From assembly GCF_025717675.1 (NCBI RefSeq), contig NZ_JAJIRT010000006.1:186001-250000 (forward strand): a DNA stretch of 64,000 bases, in the 5' to 3' direction. The notes under the pieces are model-generated. The model ran no database searches. It was not told where the DNA came from and saw nothing but the letters and a program-made list of their open reading frames with translations. Every line of letters begins with the position of its first letter. The stretch's first letter is position 1. This stretch comes from Paucibacter sp. DJ2R-2 (GTDB lineage Bacteria; Pseudomonadota; Gammaproteobacteria; Burkholderiales; Burkholderiaceae_C). Position numbers and translations under genes: made by a program. Positions 57,541 to 64,000 of this stretch are shown here, one piece after another.

Positions 57541-58656
57541 ATGAACGATGCTGAGCACAAGACCGCTTCACTGGACAGTTACCTGCGCATTGACAACGTG
57601 GTCAAGGACTTCGGCGGCGGCGCTGTCGCCGTGGACCGGGTGTCCATCGACATTGCCAAGGGTGAGATCTTCGCTCTGCTCGGCTCCTCGGGCTGCGGCA
57701 AGACCACCTTGCTGCGCATGTTGGCCGGTTTCGAGACGCCGAGCAGCGGCCGCATCATCCTGAACGGCCAGGACCTGGCGGGTCTGCCGCCCTACGCCCG
57801 GCCCATCAATATGATGTTCCAGAGCTATGCGCTGTTTCCCCACCTCAGCGTCTGGGACAACATCGCCTTCGGCCTGCGCCGAGACGGCCTGCCCAAGGAC
57901 GAAATCGCCAGCCGCGTCGAAGCCATGCTCAAGCTGGTGCAGCTGGGCAAGTACGCCAAACGCAAACCCCACCAGCTCTCAGGAGGCCAGCAGCAGCGCG
58001 TGGCCCTGGCGCGCAGCCTGGCCAAAAAGCCACAGCTGCTGCTGCTCGACGAGCCGCTGGGCGCGCTCGACAAGAAGCTGCGCGAGCAAACGCAGATTGA
58101 GCTGGTCAACATCATCGAGAGCGTGGGCGTGACCTGCGTGATGGTGACGCACGACCAGGAAGAGGCCATGACCATGGCCACCCGCATCGCCGTGATGAGC
58201 GAGGGCCGCATCCTGCAAGTGGGTGCACCGGCCGACATCTACGAGACCCCGGCCACCCGCTTCGTGGCCGACTTCATCGGCAACGTCAATTTGATGGAAG
58301 GCCAACTCAGCGTCGACGAGCCCGACCATGTGGTGATCGATTGCGCGGACTGCCAGCACTATGTCGGCCATGGCATCACTGGCACGGCCGGCATGGCAGT
58401 CAGCGTGGCCCTGCGGCCCGAGAAGATCCGCCTCAGCAGCGAGAAGCCCGAAGGCGAGTTCAACCAAGTGCGGGCCACCGTACGCGACCTGTCCTACTTC
58501 GGCGCCTTCACTGTCTATCACCTGCAACTGCCCAGCGGCCAGGTGATCAAGGTCAGCGAAAGCAATCTGGAGCGCCACCGCGCCGACCCGCTGAGCTGGG
58601 ACCAGCAGGTCTGGGCTCACTGGTCGCCCACGGCCCAGGTGGTGCTGACCCAATGA
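57541..58656 (+). CDS. potG: polyamine ABC transporter ATP-binding protein
   Basis: This 371-residue ATPase has Walker [15 protein letters not shown] (about 47-60), the signature [14 protein letters not shown] (about 145-158), Walker [13 protein letters not shown] and the His-switch VTHDQEEAM, with a C-terminal TOBE domain (about 290-371). It powers the PotH/PotI permeases. AGGGGG precedes the start; a GTG one codon upstream is an alternative. Its stop overlaps the next start (ATGA). Confidence 0.94.
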   Translation: MNDAEHKTASLDSYLRIDNVVKDFGGGAVAVDRVSIDIAKGEIFALLGSSGCGKTTLLRMLAGFETPSSGRIILNGQDLAGLPPYARPINMMFQSYALFPHLSVWDNIAFGLRRDGLPKDEIASRVEAMLKLVQLGKYAKRKPHQLSGGQQQRVALARSLAKKPQLLLLDEPLGALDKKLREQTQIELVNIIESVGVTCVMVTHDQEEAMTMATRIAVMSEGRILQVGAPADIYETPATRFVADFIGNVNLMEGQLSVDEPDHVVIDCADCQHYVGHGITGTAGMAVSVALRPEKIRLSSEKPEGEFNQVRATVRDLSYFGAFTVYHLQLPSGQVIKVSESNLERHRADPLSWDQQVWAHWSPTAQVVLTQ

Positions 58657-59594
58657 GGGCCAAGCTGTTCTCCGGCCGCAGCGCCGTCATCGCCCTGCCC
58701 TACGCCTGGCTGCTGGCTTTCTTTGCCCTGCCCTTCCTGATCGTCCTGAAAATCAGTGTCTCCGAGATGGAGACCGTGCACTTCAAAGACCTGCTCAGTT
58801 ATGCCGACGGCATGCTGCGCATCGCCATCAAGACCAGCAACTACATTTTCATCACCCAGGATGAGCTCTACTTCAAGGCCTATCTGGCCAGCCTCAAGTA
58901 CGCAGCCATTACCACGGCGGGCTGCTTGCTGATCGGCTATCCCTTTGCCTACTTCATGGCGCGCGCCCGGGCCAGCCTGCAGCCGGCCCTGCTGATGCTG
59001 GTGATGCTGCCCTTCTGGACCAGCTTCCTGCTGCGCGTGTATGCCTGGAAAGGCCTGCTGGGCGAACATGGCTGGGTGGCCGAAGCGATCACCGGCCTGG
59101 GGCTGGATCAGCTGCTGTACTCGGCCGGCATGATTCCAGCGCTGGGCAAGCTGCTGAACACGCCCTTCTCCCTGGTGGTGGGCATGGTCTACACCTACCT
59201 GCCCTTCATGGTGTTGCCGCTTTACGCCAACCTGGCCAAGCTGGACTTGCGCCTGCTGGAGGCGGCCAGCGACCTCGGCGCCACACCCTGGCAGGCCTTC
59301 TGGCGCATCACCGTGCCCTTGTCCAAGGCGGGCATCATTGCCGGCGCGATGTTGGTCTTCATCCCCTGCGTGGGTGAGTTCGTCATCCCCGAGCTGCTGG
59401 GCGGGCCGCAGACCTTGATGATAGGCCGCGTGCTCTGGGACGAGTTTTTCTCTAACAACGACTGGCCCATGGCCTCCAGCGTGGCCGTAGTAATGATTCT
59501 GCTGATCATCGTGCCCTTGGCCTTGTTCAACCGCTACCAGGCCGAAAGCCAGGCCGGACCGGCCGCCGGCCGCGGCAAAGGAGGCCAGCCGTGA
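58653..59594 (+). CDS. potH: polyamine ABC transporter permease (PotH type)
   Basis: This 313-residue protein has six predicted helices, starting with ALPYAWLLAFFALPFLIVL, and carries the EAA loop EAASDLGATPWQAFWRITVP (about 209-228), which contacts the ATPase. It is the first of two permease subunits. It overlaps potG by 4 bp and ends overlapping potI (GTGA). A longer upstream frame runs antisense-like through potG and is not used. Confidence 0.93.
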   Translation: MRAKLFSGRSAVIALPYAWLLAFFALPFLIVLKISVSEMETVHFKDLLSYADGMLRIAIKTSNYIFITQDELYFKAYLASLKYAAITTAGCLLIGYPFAYFMARARASLQPALLMLVMLPFWTSFLLRVYAWKGLLGEHGWVAEAITGLGLDQLLYSAGMIPALGKLLNTPFSLVVGMVYTYLPFMVLPLYANLAKLDLRLLEAASDLGATPWQAFWRITVPLSKAGIIAGAMLVFIPCVGEFVIPELLGGPQTLMIGRVLWDEFFSNNDWPMASSVAVVMILLIIVPLALFNRYQAESQAGPAAGRGKGGQP

Positions 59595-60445
59595 ACCGCG
59601 CCCTGCTCGGCCCCAAGGCCACTCGGTGGTTCGCGCGCAGCTGGCTGGGCCTGGTGTTCGCCTTCCTCTACCTGCCCATCTTCACCCTGATCCTCTACTC
59701 CTTCAACGACTCCAAGCTGCCCTCGGTCTGGGGCGGCTTCACCTTCAAGTGGTATGTCGAGTTGATGCAGGACAGCGAATTGCTCAGCGGCCTCAAGCTC
59801 TCGCTGGAGATCGCCTTTGCCACTGCCTGCGCCTCGGTGCTGCTGGGCACGTTTGCGGCCTTCGCCCTGGTCAAATACAAGCGCTTCAAGGGGCGCACCT
59901 TGTTTGCCGGCATGGTCAATGCGCCCTTGGTGATGCCCGAAGTCATCGTGGGCCTGTCCCTGCTGCTGATGCTGGTGTCGCTGCAGCGCGCCCTGGGCTT
60001 CCCCGAACGCGGCGCCCTGACGATCTGGCTGGGTCATCTGCTGCTCGGCATGGCCTATGCCACGGTGGTGATCCAAGCCCGCCTGTCCGAGCTGAACCCG
60101 CAGCTGGAAGAAGCCGCCATGGACCTGGGCGCTCGACCACTGCAGGTGTTTGCGCTGGTCACCCTGCCCATGATCACGCAGTCCATGCTCTCGGCCTGGC
60201 TGCTGACCTTCACCCTGTCGTTGGACGATGTGGTGCTCTCGGCTTTCCTGAGCGGGCCGGGCTCCACCACCCTGCCCCTGGTGATCTTCTCGCGCGCCCG
60301 GCTGGGTGTCAGCCCCAGCATCAATGCCGTCGCCACCGTCATCATCGTGCTGGTGGCCCTGGGCGTGGTGCTGGCCAGTTACCTGATTGCACGCGCCGAA
60401 CGCCGGCGCAGCCTCGATATGGCGGCCGCCCAGCGCGGCGGCTGA
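59591..60445 (+). CDS. potI: polyamine ABC transporter permease (PotI type)
   Basis: This 284-residue protein has six predicted helices and an EAA loop with EEAAMDLGARPLQVFALVTLP (about 174-194). It forms the heterodimeric channel with the PotH-type subunit. The start is GTG, overlapping the potH stop. The C-terminus is Arg-rich, then Ala/Gly. It is followed 31 bp later by the DUF3138 gene, so the porin-like gene is probably in the same transcript. Confidence 0.92.
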   Translation: MNRALLGPKATRWFARSWLGLVFAFLYLPIFTLILYSFNDSKLPSVWGGFTFKWYVELMQDSELLSGLKLSLEIAFATACASVLLGTFAAFALVKYKRFKGRTLFAGMVNAPLVMPEVIVGLSLLLMLVSLQRALGFPERGALTIWLGHLLLGMAYATVVIQARLSELNPQLEEAAMDLGARPLQVFALVTLPMITQSMLSAWLLTFTLSLDDVVLSAFLSGPGSTTLPLVIFSRARLGVSPSINAVATVIIVLVALGVVLASYLIARAERRRSLDMAAAQRGG

Positions 60446-60476
60446 AACCGACCCACAAAACCAAGGAGCCGATGCC

Positions 60477-61886
60477 ATGAAACCCCACTCGCATGCAAAG
60501 ACTGTCGCCCCCCTGCTGGCCGCACTGAGCCTGGCTCTCCTGGCTGCCTACCCTGGCGCCGCGCGGGCCCAGAGCAATGAAGAACTGCTCAAAGAGCTGC
60601 GCGCGCTTAAGGAGCGCGTGGGACAGTTGGAAGACAAGCTGAAGGCCGCGGAGCAGAAAGCCGCCGCGCCGGCGCCCGCGACGGCACAGTGGGGCATGAC
60701 ACCGCAGCAGGTCCAGGAGTTCAACCGCATCGCCGTCAAAACCGAAGCCCTGGAAGACAACGCCGAGGCCATGGGCACCAAGGGCCTGAAGATCAGCGGC
60801 TATATGGAGCCGACTTACATCTACAACCGGGCGCAGAACCGGGCCAGCTTCCAGTTTCTGAACAATGTCGCCAACGACGGTTTCAACTACGACAACTCCT
60901 ATATGGGCACCTTGGCCCTGGACTTTCAAAAGGAAACCGACAACGGCACGCGCTGGCGCCTGACCCTCTCGCCCAACCGCGGTACAGATGCCGTCATCGG
61001 CAATGGCGGCATCGTTCAGGAAGCTTCGGTGTCGGTGCCCCTCGGTGACCTGCAGACCCGCATGATCGCCGGCCACATCCCGGACTGGTCAGGCTACGAG
61101 TACTTGCCGCCGACTCAGAACAAGCTGATCACCCACAACCTGCTGTTCGACTTCACCCTGCCCACCGCCTACACCGGCGCCGGTGTCGAGCTGACCCGCG
61201 GCAAATGGATCACCAAGGCCGTGCTCGCCAATATGAATGCCTCCAAGTTGCCGTCCGGCGAAAAGGCGCCGGTGCTGGCTTACCGGGTCGACTATGCGCG
61301 CGGCGAGTTCCAAGGCTTCGGCTTCGCCGGTGTGCACGGCAAGGCGGCCAATGGCGTCGGCGGCACCAAAAACACCGAGCTGCACCTGTTCGAGTTGGAC
61401 GGCTATTTCATTCGGGGCGATTGGACCGTGCAGGGCCAGCTGAGCCTGGGCCAGCAAAAACGTGCCGCCATCACGCCGGACCCGGAAACCGGCGCTTTGC
61501 GCACCGCCCAATGGCTGGGCCTCTCGGGCTTGGCGGCCTACAAATTCTCGCCGCGCGTCGAGGGCATTGCGCGGCTGGACTGGCTGAAGAACGACAAGCA
61601 TGGCGGTGGCCTGCTCGGTTATGGCGCTGACCCGCGCAACGGCATCGGCCCGGCCATCGTCGGCCGCGACGCGGACAGTGGCGACCTGATCTTCGGCGAC
61701 GCCGAGAAAGGCGCCACACGCACGGCATTGTCCCTGGGCTTGAACTACCTCTACGACCTGAACACCAGCTTCAAGCTCGAATACCGGCTGGACCGCGCCA
61801 ATGTCAGCGTGTTCGAGCAGGTCAAGGACGGCAGCTTCCGCAAGAGCAACAGCTTGCTGGGCGCGGCCATGGTGGTCAAATTCTGA
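60477..61886 (+). CDS. DUF3138 family outer-membrane porin-like protein
   Basis: In this 469-residue protein a signal peptide ends at about residue 31 (AARAQ). A short coiled-coil stretch follows (about 33-65, LLKELRALKERVGQLEDKL), and then a long beta-rich region with alternating hydrophobic residues ends in VVKF, the C-terminal phenylalanine typical of outer-membrane barrels. DUF3138 proteins have no assigned role. Its position after the polyamine ABC genes suggests that it lets polyamines cross the outer membrane; this is inference. AAGGAG precedes the ATG. Confidence 0.82.
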   Translation: MKPHSHAKTVAPLLAALSLALLAAYPGAARAQSNEELLKELRALKERVGQLEDKLKAAEQKAAAPAPATAQWGMTPQQVQEFNRIAVKTEALEDNAEAMGTKGLKISGYMEPTYIYNRAQNRASFQFLNNVANDGFNYDNSYMGTLALDFQKETDNGTRWRLTLSPNRGTDAVIGNGGIVQEASVSVPLGDLQTRMIAGHIPDWSGYEYLPPTQNKLITHNLLFDFTLPTAYTGAGVELTRGKWITKAVLANMNASKLPSGEKAPVLAYRVDYARGEFQGFGFAGVHGKAANGVGGTKNTELHLFELDGYFIRGDWTVQGQLSLGQQKRAAITPDPETGALRTAQWLGLSGLAAYKFSPRVEGIARLDWLKNDKHGGGLLGYGADPRNGIGPAIVGRDADSGDLIFGDAEKGATRTALSLGLNYLYDLNTSFKLEYRLDRANVSVFEQVKDGSFRKSNSLLGAAMVVKF

Positions 61887-61920
61887 TTCCTCTGAACTCC
61901 GCACCGAAAGCCTCTCGACC

Positions 61921-63426
61921 ATGAACCGCCCCAGCCCTGCCGCCATCAACTGGCATGAACGCGCCGCCGCCCTCAAGATCGACGGCCGACCGGTGATCGA
62001 AGGGCAACGCCAGGACACGCTGGCCGGCTTGCAGTTCGACTGCATCTCACCGCTCGACGGCAAAAGCTTGGGGCTGGTTTCGCGCGGACAGGCGGCCGAC
62101 ATCGACGCCGCCGTGGCTTCGGCTCGGGCGGCCTTTGAGGACGGCCGCTGGTCGCGCCGCGCACCTGCGGCACGCAAGCGCGTGCTACAGGCCTTTGCAG
62201 AGAAGATCCTTGCCGCCAAGGAAGAACTGGCCCTGCTCGAGACCCTGGATATGGGCAAACCCATCCAGTACGCGCTGGCGGTGGACGTGCCCTCGACGGC
62301 GCGTTGCATCGCCTGGTATGCCGAGGCCGTGGACAAGATCTACGATGAGATCGCTCCCACCGGCCCCAATGCTCTGGCCCTGATCCAGCGTGAACCCATG
62401 GGTGTGATCGGTGCCATCGTGCCCTGGAACTACCCCATGATCATGGCCGCCTGGAAGCTGGGGCCGGCCCTGGCCGCGGGCAACTCGGTGGTGCTCAAGC
62501 CCAGCGAAAAATCGCCGCTGACGGCACTACGCCTGGCCGAACTGGCGCTGGAAGCCGGCCTTCCCGCGGGCGTCTTCAATGTCGTTCCCGGCTACGGCCA
62601 TGAGGCCGGCGAGGCCCTGGCCTTGCACATGGACGTGGACGCCATCGGCTTCACCGGCTCCACCCGAGTCGGCCGCAAGATGCTGGAGTACGCGGGCCGC
62701 AGCAACCTCAAGCGGGTCTACAACGAGCTGGGCGGCAAATCAGCCTTCCTGGTCTTTCCCGATTTCGACGACCTGCCTCGCGCGGCCAAGACCGTGGCCA
62801 GCAGCATGTTCTTCAACCAGGGCGAGAGCTGCAATGCGCCTTCACGCGTGTTGGTGCATGACAGCATCGCCGACGAGTTCCTGGCCCTCTTGGCCGCAGA
62901 AGCCCCCAAATACCAGGCCGGCGACCCGCTGGACCCGAAGACCGTGATGGGCGCCCTGGTGGACGCCGGGCAGCTCGGCACGGTGATGGGCTATATCGAA
63001 TCGGGTCGCAGCGAGGGCGCGCGTGCTGTCGTCGGCGGCGAACAGCAACGCGTCGAAACCGGCGGTTACTTCGTCGCCCCCACCATCTTTGACGGCGTGA
63101 GCCCGAGCATGAAGATCGCCCGCGAAGAGATCTTCGGCCCGGTGATGAGCGTGCTGCGCTTCAAGGATGAAGCCGAGGCCGTTCGTCTCGCCAATGACAG
63201 CCCTTACGGCCTGCAGGCCAGTGTCTGGAGCAGCCATATCGACCGCGCCCACCGCGTCGCCCGCGCCCTGCGCGCCGGCACCGTGCACGTCAACCAGTAC
63301 GACGAGGACGACCTGACCGTGCCCTTCGGCGGCTACAAGCAAAGCGGCAATGGGCGGGACAAGTCACTGCATGCGTTTGACAAGTACACGGAGTTGAAGA
63401 CCACCTGGCTCCGCATCAACGCCTGA
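61921..63426 (+). CDS. puuC: gamma-glutamyl-gamma-aminobutyraldehyde dehydrogenase
   Basis: This 501-residue aldehyde dehydrogenase has NAD-site motifs PWNYPMIMAAWKLGPALAAG and FTGSTRVG, the catalytic Glu in YNELGGKSA (about residue 268) and the nucleophile Cys in FNQGESCNAPSR (about residue 303). It would oxidise gamma-glutamyl-aminobutyraldehyde in the Puu route, or 4-aminobutanal from the transaminase route. It is the last plus-strand gene of the block and ends 9 bp from the convergent decarboxylase gene. Confidence 0.9.
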   Translation: MNRPSPAAINWHERAAALKIDGRPVIEGQRQDTLAGLQFDCISPLDGKSLGLVSRGQAADIDAAVASARAAFEDGRWSRRAPAARKRVLQAFAEKILAAKEELALLETLDMGKPIQYALAVDVPSTARCIAWYAEAVDKIYDEIAPTGPNALALIQREPMGVIGAIVPWNYPMIMAAWKLGPALAAGNSVVLKPSEKSPLTALRLAELALEAGLPAGVFNVVPGYGHEAGEALALHMDVDAIGFTGSTRVGRKMLEYAGRSNLKRVYNELGGKSAFLVFPDFDDLPRAAKTVASSMFFNQGESCNAPSRVLVHDSIADEFLALLAAEAPKYQAGDPLDPKTVMGALVDAGQLGTVMGYIESGRSEGARAVVGGEQQRVETGGYFVAPTIFDGVSPSMKIAREEIFGPVMSVLRFKDEAEAVRLANDSPYGLQASVWSSHIDRAHRVARALRAGTVHVNQYDEDDLTVPFGGYKQSGNGRDKSLHAFDKYTELKTTWLRINA

Positions 63427-63435
63427 ACACCGAGA

Positions 63436-64000
63436 TCAGACCAGCACTTCCACGCAGCGCGGGTGGCCGAGGAAATGCTCGGGACTGGCACTGGCACCGT
63501 AGGCGCCCGACTGGAACACCACGGCCAGATCGCCGATCTCGGCCACGGGCAGGTCCATGCGATCGGCCAGCAGGTCCAGCGGTGTGCACAGCGGCCCGAC
63601 CACCGAGGCGGTCTCGCGCTCGCTGACCGGCGAGCCGCCGAGTTGGCGCACGATGGTGACCGGGTAGTTCTTACGGATCACCTGGCCGAAATTGCCCGAG
63701 GCCGACAAATGGTGGTTCAAGCCGCCATCGGTGACCAGATAGGTCTGGCCGCGCGAGACCTTGCGGTCGACGATGCGGGTCACATAGACGCCAGCCTCGC
63801 CGACCAGATAGCGGCCCAACTCAATGACCAGATGCGCTTGCGGCATCTCGACGGCCGCACGCTCGACGAGCTGCTGCAGATTGGCGCCAATCGGGGCCAG
63901 GTCCAGCACTTGTTCACCTGGGAAGTAGGTGATGCCGAAGCCTCCACCCAGATTCAGGAATTTGACCGGCGAAGGGGCCAGAGCCGCCAGGCGCAGGGCC
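63436..64000 (-). CDS. type III PLP-dependent decarboxylase, C-terminal part
   Basis: The gene enters from the right edge; about 188 residues are visible. The sequence has LNLGGGFGITYFPGEQ, then ELGRYLVGEAGVYV, GNFGQVIRKNYP and VGPLCTPLDLLADRM, and ends in GHPRCVEVLV. This is the ornithine/diaminopimelate decarboxylase fold, and the wording closely resembles the exosortase A-associated decarboxylase group as I recall it. A polyamine or lysine decarboxylase is the alternative. It is convergent with puuC and probably belongs to a different locus beyond the edge. Confidence 0.78.
   Translation of the reverse strand, partial: ALRLAALAPSPVKFLNLGGGFGITYFPGEQVLDLAPIGANLQQLVERAAVEMPQAHLVIELGRYLVGEAGVYVTRIVDRKVSRGQTYLVTDGGLNHHLSASGNFGQVIRKNYPVTIVRQLGGSPVSERETASVVGPLCTPLDLLADRMDLPVAEIGDLAVVFQSGAYGASASPEHFLGHPRCVEVLV

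Overview
The window is a GC-rich bacterial chromosome segment of housekeeping and metabolic character, with no prophage, insertion sequence, CRISPR array or tRNA that I could see. The isc iron-sulfur operon, an intracellular PHB depolymerase with a cysteine nucleophile, the pyrG-kdsA-eno-ftsB order, zapA followed by 6S RNA, and -10 boxes of the TAAAAT/TATAAT type in GC-rich surroundings all point to a betaproteobacterium of the order Burkholderiales, probably near Rubrivivax, Roseateles or Leptothrix. That assignment is inference from protein style and gene order, not from a search.

Layout. 1-1.1 kb: pnp start and rpsO (minus). 1.1-8.2 kb: an Hsp20 chaperone (plus), then on the minus strand the complete isc operon iscR-iscS-iscU-iscA-hscB-hscA-fdx followed by tsaD, with uvrB just upstream. 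10.5-15.2 kb (plus): an aromatic aminotransferase, phaZ, a stand-alone RnfB-like ferredoxin, nth and a zapB-like/zapA pair. 15.25-15.97 kb: 6S RNA and an EVE-domain protein. 16-19.9 kb: a degenerate GGDEF protein, a BaiN-type flavoprotein, rpsU, yqeY and a DUF442 phosphatase-like protein. 20-23.5 kb: a TRAP transporter whose permeases (plus) face the solute-binding gene (minus) across a shared terminator. 23.6-29.1 kb: pmbA, darP, mog, cysE, trmJ, suhB. 29.2-38.4 kb (plus): mutS, a hydrolase, pyrG, kdsA, eno, ftsB, pnuC and a NadR-like kinase. 38.4-44.8 kb (minus): a phosphofructokinase, an 1186-residue membrane protein of unknown function, hslO and a gamma-carbonic-anhydrase-like protein. 44.9-48.8 kb (plus): a DUF455 ferritin-like protein, a secreted hypothetical, TerC, a YccA/Bax-inhibitor protein and an EamA transporter.

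49.2-63.4 kb is the most coherent block. It is a putrescine and polyamine catabolic region of eleven plus-strand genes controlled by a divergent Lrp/AsnC regulator. It holds a complete gamma-glutamyl route (puuA, puuB, puuC, puuD), a direct transaminase route (spuC-like plus a second omega-aminotransferase), a full polyamine ABC transporter (potFGHI-like) and a DUF3138 outer-membrane protein. A perfect 17-bp palindrome lies beside the regulator start, and two promoter-like blocks sharing TAGACTGG sit upstream of the first aminotransferase and upstream of potF. At the right edge, a minus-strand type III PLP decarboxylase resembles those tied to exosortase A/exopolysaccharide loci, so a different locus may begin there.

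The main candidates for unexplained biology are the 1186-residue membrane protein (39570-43130), the degenerate GGDEF protein, the porin-like gene inside the polyamine operon, the intra-operon terminator between iscA and hscB, and several genes whose start codon sits 6-7 nt after a -10 box (possible leaderless transcripts).
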